A stretch of 64,000 nt of DNA from Bettongia penicillata ogilbyi (taxonomy: Eukaryota; Chordata; Mammalia; Diprotodontia; Potoroidae), in assembly GCA_023548195.1 (NCBI GenBank), contig JAJHZJ010000336.1, positions 3,142,704 to 3,206,703 on the forward strand, given 5' to 3'. Position 1 is the stretch's first letter; each line of letters starts with the position of its first letter. Under the pieces are notes generated by a model, which worked only from the letters and a program-made list of their open reading frames with translations, was not told the DNA's origin and searched no databases. Shown here piece after piece: positions 32,561 to 45,098 of this stretch. The position numbers were made by a program, and so were the translations under genes.

Positions 32561-33700
32561 ACTGGGATTAAGACCAAGAATCACCTACCTAGCAAAGCTG
32601 AGTATAACACTTCAGGGGAAAATTTGGTCATTCAATGAAAACAGAGGACTTTCAAGCATTCTTGATGAAAAGACCAGAGCTGAGTAGAAAATTTGACTTT
32701 CAAACAAAGAATCAAGAGAAGCATGAAAATAGGAAAGAGAAATCATAAGGGACTTACTAAAGTTGAACTGTTTACGTTCCTACATGGAAAGATAATATTT
32801 GTAACTCTTGAGACTTTTCTCAGTATTTGGGTAGCTGGAAGGAAAATTATACACACACACACACATACAGACAGACAGAAGGCACAGGGTGAGCTGAATA
32901 TGAAGGGATGATATCTAAAAAATAAAATTAAGGGGTAAGAGAGAAATACATTGGGAGGAGAAAGAGATAGAATGGGGTAAATTATCTCTCACATAAAAGA
33001 GACAAGAAAAAGTTTTTCAATGGAGGGGTAGAAGGGGGGAAGTGAGAGGAAAAGAGTGAACCTTACTCTTATCAGATTTAGCTTAAGGAGGGACTAACAT
33101 GTACAATTTGGTATGAAAATCTATCTTACGTACAGGAAAGTAGGGGGGAAGGGGTTAAGCAGCAGGTGGGAGTATGACAAAAGGGAGGGCAAATAGGAGA
33201 AGGGGAAGTAAGCACTTTTGTGGAGGGACAGGGTCAAAAAGGAGAGTAGAATAAATGGGGGATGGGATAGAATGGAGGGAAATATAGTTAGTCTTTCACA
33301 ATTTGCCTGTTATGGAAGTGTTTTGCATGACTACATATGTATAACCTATATTGAATTGCTTGCCTTCTCAATGGGGGTGGATGGAGAGGGAGGGAGAGAA
33401 GTTGGAACTCAAAGTTTTAAAAACAAATGTTAAAAATTGTTTTCACATGCAGCTAGGAAATAAGACATATGGGCAATGGGATATAGAAATCTATCTTGCC
33501 CTACAAGAAAATAGAGGGGATGGGGATAAGAGAAGGAAGAGGTGTGACAGAAGGGAGGGCAGATTGGGGAAAGGGTAATTGGAATGCATGCTGTCTTGGG
33601 GTGGGGGGAGGGGAGAGATGGGAAGAAAATTTGGAACTCAAAAATTTTGTGGACATGAAGGATGAAAACTAAAAAATAAACTTTTAAAAAGAGGAAAAAA
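32561..33700 (+). mobile_element. 5'-truncated HAL1 in SUFU intron 4
   Basis: 1,140-bp HAL1 3' part: remains of the ORF1 C-terminal domain (32575-32740), a CA tract (32850-32868), purine-rich 3' UTR and an A-rich end (33670-33700). It is delimited by a perfect 18-bp TSD. It is antisense to SUFU transcription, so its poly(A) signal would not act on the SUFU transcript. Confidence 0.92.
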
Positions 33701-33718
33701 AAGATTTTGCTCCTAGGA
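33701..33718. repeat. Target-site duplication, right copy
   Basis: aagattttgctcctagga, identical to 32543-32560. Confidence 0.96.
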
Positions 33719-34119
33719 TGCAGAGAAGGAAGGTGGAGGCGTAACACCCTAGGAAAGTGAAATGCTCCAAATAGGACTCTCCACCTACCTCATACTCTGA
33801 ATCTTAAATCTTGGGTAAGATCACTGTGCTGGCTGATCACAGCAATTATCTATCTGTTCGTGTTACGGTCACATCATTATATTCCTACTTCAGAACCATC
33901 ACCAAAGTGGATCATGATTCCATCTTCAGTGCCTAGCCAACTCTGAGAGGCTTATTTTCCTCAAGGAAAAGGCTAACTTTGAATTGTGAATGTTATTCTT
34001 CACTTAATTTTTAAGTAGACAAACTTGATGATTCTTTAAGAAAAAACACATAACTAGTTATAAAACGAGACAAAATTTTATCCTGAACCCCTAGACTTAC
34101 ACAAGGGAGAATCAACCAA

Positions 34120-34260
34120 TTTCAGTAGCACATGTCTTCAGGTAGAAGGGACCTCAGAGGTCAGTCCTTTCAAATAACAGTTAAAGAAACTGAGGCCCAG
34201 GGAGAGGAAGTGAATTGCCCAAGGTTCCAGAGTTAGTCACTCAAGAGCTAGTGCACTTCC
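34120..34260 (+). mobile_element. MIR/MAR-like fragment
   Basis: 'agaagggacctcagaggtca', 'agttaaagaaactgaggccc', 'agtgaattgcccaaggttcc'. Confidence 0.6.
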
Positions 34261-34369
34261 TCCTGTATCATATTGTACTAAGAGTTAGCAAAGAGAAAAC
34301 AGGCAAAAAACCCCCAAAAAAACCAAACCTAAAAAACCCCACAACCTTTTGTTTTATGTCCCTTTCCAG

Positions 34370-34770
34370 GGCTACCAGAACTTTAAACTTGTGGTATACA
34401 GTTCTGATCCTTCCATATTTCCTTGTATACTTCACACGCATTGTTTTCTATGGTACCACAAGACACTGTAATTTATTCCGCAGTCCTCTAGTTATTTGAC
34501 ATAGAGGTTGTCTCCAGTCCTTTGCTATGATAAGTAGAAAAGCTGTGAAATTTTTTGTGTGAACAAGTTCTTTCTTTCTTCTTGTAATATGATGCCTTTG
34601 GAATAGAGATCCAGTAATGGAATGAGGGAGGAGGATCTAAAGATACGATTAGTTTGGTGAGTCAATGCTTATTTTCATACTATTTTCCAAAATGTTCTGA
34701 AGTTCCACCAACTCTGTATTATTAGAGAGCCTAAAGCCCATGGCCCTGCCAACACCTGAGAATGTATATG

Positions 34771-34801
<31 letters not shown>

Positions 34802-35500
34802 ATTATGTCTATATGTATATGTACGTCTGTATATGCACAGACATATGATAGTCTAGTAGGTGTAAAGTGGTATCTTGTAGATGTCTTGATTTGCATAAGA
34901 AATTTAAACATGTTTTCATATGTTTATTCAGTTTCTATCTCCTTTTTCGTATATTGTTCATGTCTTTCAACCATTACACTATTGGGAAGGGTGTAGAGAT
35001 AGATGTCAGTGTCTTGTAAATCCTGAATGCTAGGACTTTGTCTAACATTTATTTCATATTTTTTCCCCAATATGCTTTTCTTCTAAGTTGTTATGCAAAA
35101 TTATTTTATGTATATTCAAATCTAGTGATTTTGTCTAATAATTTCCTCTTATTTTGTTGATAAAATTCAGATTTTATTTTCAGATTCAGTTATTCAGTTA
35201 AAATTCAGATTTAGAAGTAAATAATATAACACTTCTTTCGGTTTAAAATTTTTAAAAACTTAGATTGTTGATTCATTTACAGTTTATATTTAGTTTTTGT
35301 TGAAGTAGTAAGTATTTTTTGGAGTGTGGATTTATCAAACACTATCTTTTAGACCCAATAGATTATATTTCTGGGTTTTCTACTCTTTTTCATTTATCTA
35401 TTTCTCTATTTTTTTTCCAGTACCAGACAGTTTCTGTAATTACTTTCCATATTCTGTTATCTGGTAGTGATGATCTAAAAAATTATTGGAAAAGAACCCA
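34370..35500 (-). mobile_element. Old L1 ORF2 region, antisense
   Basis: Reverse complement of L1: 'gttctgaagttccaccaact', 'taggtgtaaagtggtatctt', 'cttgatttgcataagaaatt' and further on 'tttccagtaccagacagttt'. Highly decayed. A TG microsatellite (34778-34802) lies inside. Confidence 0.65.
34778..34802. repeat. (TG)n microsatellite
   Basis: About 12 TG units. Confidence 0.9.
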
Positions 35501-35789
35501 ATAATCACATGAATCATTATGTTCCCATTAAGTCATTGCATCATCCATGACATATGGGGCTGATGCATGTTGACACCATTTTGAGGAGACTGAGAACTGT
35601 CAATTGCTGCACTTGTCCTGTTGATATTTGACAAAATATATTGCCTTTATTCTTCTACTAGCTATGTTTTCAGAATTCTGGGTCTTCTTTCTCATGGAGG
35701 TAAACCTTTCTCTCTCTTCCTGTCTTTTGGAAGGTGGTTAAGTTATATAAGCAGCACTACCACCTGATTCAGCATTCTCCTATTTTTAC

Positions 35790-35932
35790 CTGGAGGAAGA
35801 TAACCAACCCAAAGGGAGTCTGCACAGGTTGCATCTGGGGGTCCTCAGTCAGAAGCATGTGCTGGATTCTTGACTCACTGTTATCCAAAGGGCTATGCCA
35901 GGACACATGGTCACCACTACAGAAGGTGTTTT
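35790..35932 (-). CDS. SUFU: SUFU exon 4
   Basis: 143-bp coding exon. On the minus strand it follows ...TCTTGCAG and is followed by GTAAAAATAG, so both splice sites are canonical. It starts at the second base of a codon (Glu152, human numbering) and ends after a whole codon (Gln199). The peptide begins ENTFCSGDHVSW and ends in QTPFGLVIFLQ. It belongs to the N-terminal SUFU lobe. Asp159 and Glu181, described in structural work as contacts for the GLI SYGHL motif, are both present. Compared with the human sequence I remember, Val194 is Leu and Thr196 is Ile. No stop or frameshift is seen, so this is a live exon and not a retrocopy; introns flank it on both sides. Confidence 0.96.
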
Positions 35933-35949
35933 CTGCAAGACACAAGAAC

Positions 35950-36080
35950 AATAACTCAAAATTATATGGCACCTTAAATTTTACAAAGTACTTTCCGTAC
36001 AACAAACCCTTGAGGTAAGTGGTACAAAGCATTATTACAGTCATCTTGCAGAAGAGGAAACTGAGACTCAGGTACAAAGT
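35950..36080 (-). mobile_element. MIR-like fragment next to exon 4
   Basis: 'caccttaaattttacaaagt', 'cttgaggtaagtggtacaaa', 'agaagaggaaactgagactc'. It starts about 18 bp upstream of the exon 4 acceptor in transcript direction. Confidence 0.6.
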
Positions 36081-36649
36081 TACATGCCCCCTCTACTGAG
36101 ATATATCAATTTAGTATTTATACTCTGAACTGAACGTAACTAACCAAGAATCAAGAACCATGAAACAAGCTGGGCATATTCTTTTAAAGCTGAATAAATG
36201 GAGGTCCTGTTAATTTGTACAATATTTTAGGGTTCAGGTACCTCTTTCATTCACATATGCTAACTTATTTGATCAGCTATGGATGAAAAAGGACAAAGTC
36301 ATCGGTCTGAGAGCTAGGGCCCAAAAAGATCACTTCCCGGATAGTACTCTCACACATTTAATTTCTACAGAGGGTGTTGGTAAAAAATTAGAAGGCAGAA
36401 TAAGGCAAGCAGATCACCAGTTTCCTGAGCAGTAGGGTTAGCTCTGGCATTTAATTCCACTTTGACAAAAAGAAACAAAATACTCTAAATGAAAAAAACA
36501 AAAAACCTCTCCCCACCCATAAATAAACAGGACAAATTCTTCCTGCAGCCCCCTCGTAAAAATGAAAACTGATTTCTGTACTACCAAGTATAGCAGGTTT
36601 ATTTCATTTATCAGCCCAAATTAGGTGCTAAATCTTGTTGTTTCTACCT

Positions 36650-37370
36650 TCGCAACTCTATCATCTGACTGCTCTCACAAGTACCCACACCCTGGCTCTG
36701 GACTTCATCTCTAGCTTAGATGATTACAATGGCTTCCTAACTGCTCTTTTCCTTAAGTCTCTCCTCACTCCAATCCATTCCATCCACTGATGCTGAAGTG
36801 ATTTTCCTTCAGCAAAATCTGACCATGTCACTCTCTTACTCAACCAATTCCAGTGGCTCCTAAATGTCTCTAAAATAAAATATACACACTCCCTACTTAC
36901 TTTTAAAGCCCTTTATGACTTTGTCCCACAATCCAGCATTTACACCTCATTGTACTTTCCCACTTCCTGCACTCTGAAATCCAGTCAAACCAGCCTTCTC
37001 TCTTTCTTACACATGACATTATCTCCTGTTTCTGGGTCTTTATGTTCTGGCTGACCTCTACTGCCTGGAATGCACTCTCTCCTCACCTCAGTCTTCCTCT
37101 CTTGAAGAAGTCGTTCAAACACCACCTTCTACAACAAACTTTTTTTATGGTTCCCTGTACTGTTACAGTGCTCTCTCCCACAACACTTTGTAGTTAACTG
37201 CTCCACATTTATTCTCTATATACTTAGATCTGCACTTGCTATCTTTTCCACTAAAGAACACAAACTCCTTGAGAACAGGCATTATCTCATCCACTTTATG
37301 AATGTCCTCAGCACCAAGCACAATGCTTTGCACGTTATAAGCACTAAATAAATAATTGTTAATTAACTGA
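36650..37370 (+). mobile_element. L2 3' end
   Basis: 'gactgctctcacaagtaccc', 'ccaattccagtggctcctaa', 'actgcctggaatgcactctc', 'ctccttgagaacaggcatta' and 'caccaagcacaatgctttgc'...'aataaataattg'. A long sense L2 3' region. Confidence 0.85.
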
Positions 37371-37689
37371 TCTAGGAGGTTGTATAATTCACTAATATTT
37401 ACATGAAGTGAATAGCTTCCCTCAGGATTTAGGAAGTTTGTAAAGGTCCTAGAAATCAGAGGAAAATAGCAACTCTAGCTAGTCAAAGCATTCATACTCT
37501 ACCAGATAATACTTTCAGATGCTTATAGTTGGAGAAGTGGCCAACAAGAACAATACGTTTTTCATTCCTTAACATAAATTAGAAAATCATCAATGAACAT
37601 GAACATTTCCATATGAACACTGCCAGAAGATGGGGTTTCTATACAAAATTATGACTGTATTATTTAAAAACTAGAACCACACTGATCTG

Positions 37690-37850
37690 CTTGTCTGTGT
37701 CTTCTTTTGAACTTCCTTCTGCTCTGTTGCTTGTACTTTTAAAAAATATTTCAATGATGCACTTCTTTTTGGATCATTATTATTACTAACCTCTCTTTCC
37801 CCACAAAAACTAATTTAAAAAAGATTTTAAAAGAAAAAAACTGGTCCAAA
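37690..37850 (-). mobile_element. Short old HAL1/L1 3' fragment
   Basis: 'cttgtctgtgtcttcttttg...ctctgttgcttgtactttta' resembles 39380-39450 and 7980-8030. Confidence 0.4.
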
Positions 37851-38289
37851 GTGGTTTCTCTCTTTACCTGGCCAAAATGGGAGATTAAATAGCAACACAC
37901 TTGCTCTGGTTCACAAAGTCCCAAAGCTACAATCATTGTCTTTCTCCATTCATACAACTAGCTTCACATTATTAGTTGCCAACCTTCCAGGATGTCAGAA
38001 AAGAAAACAAGTGCACCCCCTGAGTTTGTTTAGGGGGGTAGCACAGCATCAGGTAGTGTCAGCCTAAACCTACCATTGCCTACTGCATTTATACTTCTTC
38101 TACATCCCCACCTACTTAAATAAGTGGCAAAGCAGTCCATCTTCTGCTTTTATTTTTATGCTTTCTGAGTATATATTTCGTATGCTTGTAAATATGTAGA
38201 ACAAGGTGGGATTGTTAGAACAACAGCACAGGACAAGTACAATTTTCCTCATTAAATGAAGGGAGACAGAGGGGAAATCTGACCTATAA

Positions 38290-38470
38290 CATCTTCTAAG
38301 CATCAGAGAATCAAATACAAAAGATCTTAAAGGTGATTTAGTCTAACACTCTCAAACAAATGAGGAAACAAGAGTCCCGGGGAGATGGAATGACTTACCC
38401 CAAATCATGTTAAATTAGTCAGTAGCAGAGCTGGAGCTAGAACCCAGGTCTCCTGACTCTAAAAATATTC
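38290..38470 (+). mobile_element. MIR/MAR-like SINE
   Basis: 'ttaaaggtgatttagtctaa', 'tgaggaaacaagagtcccgg', 'agctagaacccaggtctcct'. Confidence 0.65.
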
Positions 38471-39039
38471 TTTTTACTATAACTTGCTGCAGCTCCTGGA
38501 TGGAAGGTACTTTGGATGAACATGGTGACTGGTCATCTACAAAGAGAACAGGAACCAGCTGATTTCTCTTTGAAGGGCCAGGAGCTAACAGCACTTTGTT
38601 TATCTCACTTGGGCCTAACAAATTCTTCCCAGCAGATGGCCCTAGAGCACTTAGTTTGGAAGATTACTCAGTTCTTGCAGCAATGATCTGATTTCTTAAG
38701 AACTTCAGAAACATACTCAAAATATTGGCAGTTACTCTTACCCTGGAAACAATTGCAGTTGCTTAGAAAATCTGGACCCAGAGAGATTTTTATGAATCAG
38801 AATTGACATTAGTTTATTTTTTCAAAATGAAATTAATAATCTATTACAATTTTAACAGAAATAAACAAATCTTAAAAATACAATAAACATGTTTTAAATA
38901 ATCATTACAACATACTCACTGTCATAGGATCATAGAGTTAGAGACAAGAGTGACCTGAACAGCCATCTTGTCCAACCCTCTCATTTTATGATTTTAACAT
39001 TTTTAAAAAAATTCTGAAGTTAACACAAAGCAAAACAGA

Positions 39040-39290
39040 GAAAGAGGTGGCATAATGGCCAGGGTACTGGACTTGGAATCAGGAAGACAGGAGTTCAAAC
39101 ATTTCCTAGCTATGTGAAACTAGGCAAGTTACTTAATGTTCTCTAGTCTCATTTTTCTAACCTGTAAAATGAAGGTAATAACAGTACCTACCAGCAATGG
39201 TTGTTATAATGATGAAATGAGATAATATTTGTAAAGTGCTCTGCACACTTTAAAGTGACGTTTAGTGCTATGTAAATAACAATTCTTTTT
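39040..39290 (+). mobile_element. MIR/THER-type SINE, near complete
   Basis: 'gtactggacttggaatcagg', 'acaggagttcaaacatttcc' (B-box-like), 'taacctgtaaaatgaaggta', 'gataatatttgtaaagtgct', 'tttagtgctatgtaaataac'. Confidence 0.75.
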
Positions 39291-39359
39291 CTTCTCCTCC
39301 TCCTCTTTTCATATTGCTTGGGATTTTTTTTTTTGAAAGTCTAGAATAAATTCAACTTG

Positions 39360-40540
39360 TTCCTTTCAAAACTGTTCTGCTTGTCTATGCTTCTACCTGA
39401 ACTAGCACCTATACTCCTCTGTTGCCTTTAAAAATGTTTCAATTGTCTTCCTTTTTTCTTTTCTTTTTTTGTCATTACATTCAATGCATGACCCCCAACC
39501 CTTGCCCAATTGAAAACGGAAGAAAAACAAAACTCCCTATAACAAACACAGCCAAGCAAAACAAATCCAAACAATGACCATATCCAAAAAAGTGATGTCT
39601 CTTTCCTCAACTTGAATCCATCACCTCTCTGGAGGTGGAAAAAATGCTTTATCCTAGGTCAGCTGGTCATTTCTTTGATCAGAGTTCTTAAGTCTTTCAA
39701 AGTTGTTTTTCTTTACAATGTTTCTGTTCTTGTATAAAACATTCCACTTTTGCCTATTTACTCTCTATTAACTCATACTACCCAGAATTCCCTGAAATGA
39801 GTTTTTTATTACAATAATATTTTATTATATTAATACACTATATTTTGTTCCCTTTTAATCAGAGCTTTAGAATCAGAATTAAGCACTGCCACTGTATAAA
39901 TTACTCTCCTGATGCTTCTCACTTCATTTTGTACTCGTTCTTAAATCCCAGAATTCTTTGAAATTCTCTCTTTTGGCAATTCTTATGGCAAAATACTATT
40001 TCATTTATTCACATACCACAATTTGTTCAGTCATTTCCCAAACCACAGGTACCCCTTTAGTTTCTAGTCCTTTCCTTTCCTTTTAATCTGCTCTTTGGGA
40101 TCAGAAAGTTTGTTTTGCTTTCAACTATTCTCTTCCCAGTTTTATCTTCCCTCTTAACCGTACTCTCCTAAGTCCTGTTGGTTTCCCTGATGAATCTGAT
40201 GTATTTCCACACCAAACTTTGTGGGTGTGTATGTTCAATCCCCCTTTTTTTGCCCAGTTCGTATATGATGCTCACTCACTTCCACACTTCCTTCTCTTCA
40301 AGTTTGTACACTATTCTGCTCATGTGCCCAAATTATCAAGTTCCATCTCTTTCTTCCTACTTTCTACACTAGTATATTCTTTTTATAATTCCTTTCCTTT
40401 TCCTTCTTCAAAATCTTGGAACAAAATCAATCCAACCTCAGATCCTCTTTTTTCTTATTTAAATCCCTCAATACTCCTTTTGAAGACATTAAGGTTCAGA
40501 AGCGACACTTGTTACTTTCTTCCTCTATTAGAACATATCA
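39360..40540 (-). mobile_element. Older HAL1/L1 copy, 3' part
   Basis: Antisense L1-derived 3' region, including 'acataccacaatttgttcag' (40009-40028). It continues at 40790 beyond a SINE insertion. Confidence 0.5.
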
Positions 40541-40542
40541 TC

Positions 40543-40775
40543 ATAAGTTATTCAGCCAAGTCCAACTCTTCGTGCCTCTATGGGCCATAGAGTACATAGG
40601 CTTTCTTGTCAAGAACACTGGAGTGGTTGCCATTTCCTTATTCAGTGGACGAAGACAAATAGAGGTTAACTGACTTGCTCAGGGTTACACAGCTAGTAAG
40701 TGTCTGAGGCCATATTTGAACTCAGTTCCTTCCTGACTCCAGGCCCAGTGTTCTATCCACTGAGTCTTCTAGCAG
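40543..40775 (-). mobile_element. Marsupial RTE-type/tRNA SINE, antisense
   Basis: 'acactggagtggttgccatt', 'cagggttacacagctagtaa', 'gaggccatatttgaactcag' and 'gcccagtgttctatccactg'. The last is the reverse of a tRNA-like head with B box (gagttcaaat reversed). It splits an older HAL1. Confidence 0.75.
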
Positions 40776-40789
40776 CCTACATCATCATC

Positions 40790-41990
40790 AGGTGCCTTCC
40801 AACTTCTCAAATAAATTTATACCTTTCTTGGTTCTCCTGAGTTTTGTGTGCATAGTTCAAATACCTAGCTTTGGTCTTCTCATCAAGAATGACTGAAAGT
40901 CCATTTTTCCACTAAAGGTTATACTTTTCCATCTGCAGGATTACAGGTAGCTTTGCAAGGTAAGCTATTCTTAGTTGTAATGGCTATGGATGTTTTGACT
41001 TTTGGAATAATGTATTTTAAGATATCCTCTCATTCAGAAGCTGCCAGAACTTGTGTGATTCTGTGATCCTTTGGTGCTTGAACAATTGCTTTCTAGATGC
41101 TTGTGGTATTTATTTTTCTTTGACATAGGGGCTCTGGATTTTGCCTAGCACTTTTCCTTTTGGAATTTCTTTCAGGATGTGATTGGTGGATTCTATTTTC
41201 ACTTTGGCTTCTAGTTGTAATAGATGTGTGCAATACTCATTTATAAATTCTTGGCTTTAAAATAACTTTACTTATGGTTTTCAAGGAGTTTGAAGAGTCT
41301 TAGATTATCTCTCTTTGACCTGTTTTCCAAGTCAGGAATTTTTTATAATCTTATATTTTCTTCATCTTTTTAAAATCTTTTGATTTTGTTCTAATATTTT
41401 TTCCTATCTGACAGATGTCACTGATTTCTTAGCTGATCCTTTAGTTGATTTATTCTAATTTTCAGTGTATCTGTTACTTGGGAGTAAAGACTACCACTTC
41501 CTCCTCTTATACATTATTAATTCTTTTACCATTTCTTTGCTTTGGAACTTTTATTTTTTAATCTCTTGCTTCACTTCTTCTAGATATTCATGAAATCCTT
41601 ATGGAAAATTTATTTTTTCCTGGAGTTATTTTGCTCTTATAGGTTGAATTTTGGGGTGCCTCTATACCTTTATGATTCTATGCAGTCATTTAATTTTCTT
41701 CCGTCTACCCCTCTAGCTGCAGACCCAGAATTAAAGCTTTATGCCAGGGTCAGTCCTTACTTTCTACTGCACTTTTGGATGGGGTGGTTGCCTTCCTTGG
41801 TCTCTACCTGCGTCACCCATATTCCTACACCCAGGATTAGCACTGAGTGCAGGGTCTTGGGTCTTTGAGCTTCAGAGCAATAGATCTTCAGAATTCTCTG
41901 GCATCATCTCAGAACAAAGTGTTCTAGGTTTGTCTGCTGTTTGCACATTAATTACCATCACTCCTAGTGCCTTCTGAGTTTCCCAGTGTG
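40790..41990 (-). mobile_element. Older HAL1/L1 copy, ORF1 and 5' UTR
   Basis: Antisense ORF1 remnants ('tcatcaagaatgactgaaag', 'tgacctgttttccaagtcag') followed by a more GC-rich 5' UTR-like stretch (41680-41980). Same order as 8290-9580. Confidence 0.55.
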
Positions 41991-41994
41991 GCAC

Positions 41995-42970
41995 TAAGTC
42001 AGTTCAGGATGTTCAATAGGCAAATGGAGAGATGTGAACAGGCTGATGGAAAATGCTGGAGAGAGTGGAGGTCAGGAGAGAGGTTAGGGCTAGATAAACA
42101 GATCTGAGAATCATCTGCACAGAGATGATAACTGAATCCATGGGAACTGATGAGATCCCTAAGAAAAACAGTTTAGAGGAGAAGAGAAGAGTGCCCAGGA
42201 CAGAGTCTTAGGGAGATAGTGGATGTTATCGCATGAAGATCCAGCAAAGCAGACTGAGAAGGAGCAGTCAGATAGGGAGGAGAAGAACCAGGAGAGAAGA
42301 GAGTACCAAGCAAGAGTCATAGAGAGTGTCAAAGGCTGACAGAGGGGACCAAAAGAAAGGGCCATAAAATTTGCCAAATAAGACATCACTGTTAAGTCTG
42401 GAGATAGCTGTTTCAGAAGGTGAGAAAACAGACTGTTAAGAAAGAATTAAAAGGAAGTGGAAGGCATAGATTATGTAGATGGCTTTCTCAAGAAGTCTAG
42501 CCACAAAACAGAGAAAAGATATAAGATGCTAGGTAGTGGAGATGGATGGATTAAGGGAGAGTTTTTTAAGGATGGGGAAGATCCACAGGCATGTGTGTAG
42601 GCAGTATGGAAATACCAATAGACAGGGAAAGAATGAAGATTAGTGAGAAAAGGAGGATGACAGAGAGAGTAAACTGCTGGAGAAGATAGAATGGAATGGG
42701 ATCACTTGTGCATGTAGAGGGGTTTGCCTAGGCAAGAAGAAGGGCCATATCTTCATGTGTGACAGGGGTGAAGGAGGAGACAGTGGTAGAAAGCATCTGG
42801 GTGATATGTGCTGAGAAGGAAGAGAGAACTCTTGGTGAATGTGCTTTAAAATATGAGGCAAGGTTCTCAGCTAAGGGGGGGAAAGAGGCACAACAATGGA
42901 AGATTTAAAGAAGGTGAAAAGATTTAGAAAAGCTTCTGTGGTGAGTGGGATAGTGAATTAATTAGGGAAG
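41995..42970 (-). mobile_element. L2 LINE RT region, antisense
   Basis: On the minus strand a frame at 42389-42159 reads LSWFFSSLSDCSFSVCFAGSS, close to the L2 ORF2 segment just before the GVPQGSVLGPLL motif. Flanks fit L2 as well, but stops abound. Confidence 0.7.
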
Positions 42971-43009
42971 TGTAAAAAACTGCTTTGCTTTAGTGAGGAC
43001 CCACTGGAG

Positions 43010-43130
43010 ATTATGTAACATAAACACATTTAATGTTTACTATGTGTGTAACCTCAGGCAAGTCAATGACCTGCCTTGGGTCTTATTTTCTTTATCTGTA
43101 AAATGAAGGGGTTTCACTAGGTGGTCTCTG
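43010..43130 (+). mobile_element. MIR 3' fragment
   Basis: 'taacctcaggcaagtcaatg', 'tttctttatctgtaaaatga', 'ctaggtggtctctgaggcac'. Confidence 0.6.
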
Positions 43131-44098
43131 AGGCACCCTTTCCTTACTTTCCTCACAGGAGGAAAACACTATAAATTTTAACATGATATAGAAATATGAG
43201 CTATTGTTATTATTTTATTGGATATGCAAATTACAGGTCGGAACTAGTGAAGGAGAGCCTTTCTCTGAAACTTTTCAAGTTTAAGCTCCTAAGAGAACTC
43301 AGTGATACCAAAATCCCTATGTCTAAGACCTTCCTCAAACTGACCTGGTCAGGGATGATCAAAATTCCTTAGTTAAGACTGGGCCAAAAGATGGTTCTGT
43401 CCAATTATGAAAGTTCTTTGGTCAGTTTTCAAGTCTAGAACAAAACTTTATGCCCTGGATATCCCATTGGCCAAACATTATCTTGATTCTATGCTGAGCC
43501 TTCTCTTGAGTTTCATCAGCCTCCACAGTCCCTTCAAGATTCCACAATCCTTTCAAGAATGGGTTTTCAAAAGCAAATGACCGCTGGAGGCCCAGCTGTT
43601 ACTGTCCAGTTGTGCAGGGAACCCTCCCAGTTGCCCCTCTCTGTCTCTGAAGTGCAACTGCCAAAGCCTTTGGGAAATATCCTGTCACAGATATTCATAA
43701 ATTAAACCATAAACTAACTGGTACATCGATCTTCTTGAACACTCAAGAAAAGAAATTATAATCATGGTAAGTTCCATCTTCACCTATGGCTCCAGGTCCC
43801 TGAATTCCTATTTCCAGGGTATTTCAAGAAGCATCCTCCAGAGAGAAAAACTTTTTGGGCTGAGTTAAAAAGTTACCCCCCTGACAAATTCAACATTACT
43901 CTTTAATGGTCCTAGAAACAACCCCAAAATACAAAGGACTAAGCTCTTTTTGAGAAAAGTCTCATTCTGCCTCCATTCTTCAGAAAAGACTCCGAAATTC
44001 CCCAGGTGGATATGGTACATATTTAAATTGTGAACTGCTTTCAAACTGGTTGAAACTTGGTATAGCATCTATACCTCAACACCTTTCCAAGAAACCAA

Positions 44099-44404
44099 GG
44101 GCAGTTAGGTGGTGCAGTGGATAGAATACCAGGGCAGGAGTCAGGAGGACCTGAGTTCAAATGTCACCTCGGACACTTGACACTCACTAGCTGTGTGACC
44201 TTAGGCAAGTCACTTAACCCCAACTGCCTCATGCTGGATCATCTCCTGTCATCCTGATGAATATCAGGTCACTGGATCCAGATGGCTCTGGAGGAGAAGT
44301 GAGGCTGGTGACCTGCACAGCCCTCCCTCACTCAAAACGAAGTCAAGGGCAAGTCATGTCATCATTTCCCTGATGGCATGGTCTTCTTTGGCAATGAAGG
44401 AACA
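44099..44404 (+). mobile_element. tRNA-derived marsupial SINE
   Basis: Head gggcagttaggtggtgcagt with A-box-like sequence, B box gagttcaaatg (44153-44163), 'gtgtgaccttaggcaagtca', then a unique body ('gatggctctggaggagaagt', 'cagccctccctcactcaaaa') and a short end. The least decayed SINE in the window. Strong pointer to a marsupial genome. Confidence 0.85.
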
Positions 44405-44524
44405 TTCCAACAAAACTTTCCAACAGACATCCCACTGAAGCAATCTGAACTCAGATATCTGTTTCAGATATACCAAGTTAATAAAATCAAGGAAAACGAG
44501 CTATGGGAGAAATAACATAATCTT

Positions 44525-44622
44525 GAAAACCATCAGTGGTGCCTTTGAAGAAACTTAGAGAGCGGTATATCATTGCAGTTTTCAGTTTTTCATGACTCTT
44601 CAATGAGAATAGTTGTCTTCAC
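44525..44622. repeat. Long inverted repeat, left arm
   Basis: About 95 bp whose reverse complement recurs at 45099-45198 with a handful of mismatches (for example 'cagttttcagtttttcatga' at 44576-44595 and its exact reverse at 45127-45146). Confidence 0.85.
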
Positions 44623-44999
44623 CCGAATTAAAATTTGGAGTCCTCATATTTCATTTAAAAATGTTTTTAACTCCTTTATTTTCTGAATCAGATGAATCAG
44701 CGTCCCACTCAAGTTCCTGGAGTTAACCTTTTACAAATATTCTCTTGCCCATTTGAACCTTGGCTCAGTGCTTCACGACAGGGATGGAGAGAAATGGACT
44801 GTGGCTGCAATTAATTCTCTGAACATTTAAAGCAAACACTCCCTAAAGGGACCCAGATACCCTTCTGATGGTTTGCTGATGTTTGGAACAAACTACCACT
44901 ACATTCCAAAGATAAGATGTTCCTCATGTACAGGCTTATACAGTAGGTGATCTAGTTCAAATCATGGCAAACAGTTTTCTAGAAAGTGTACACACAGAA

Positions 45000-45020
45000 A
45001 CACACACACACGCGCACACA
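45000..45020. repeat. (CA)n microsatellite
   Basis: Short CA tract with CG interruptions, in the spacer of the inverted repeat. Confidence 0.8.
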
Positions 45021-45098
45021 AAATGAAGTTATACTGTAAGACCCCAGAAGCCTGCTTGCAGAGTCAGGGCTCAGCCCAAGATTTTGGAACTTAGAAAG

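Larger units (their letters stand above)
32311..35789 (-). other. SUFU: SUFU intron 4
   Basis: 3,479-bp phase-0 intron between exons 4 and 5. It contains a TSD-flanked HAL1 3' fragment (32561-33700), a MIR-like piece (34120-34260) and an old antisense-oriented L1 (34370-35500). Without the HAL1 insertion and one TSD copy it would be about 2.3 kb. Confidence 0.93.
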
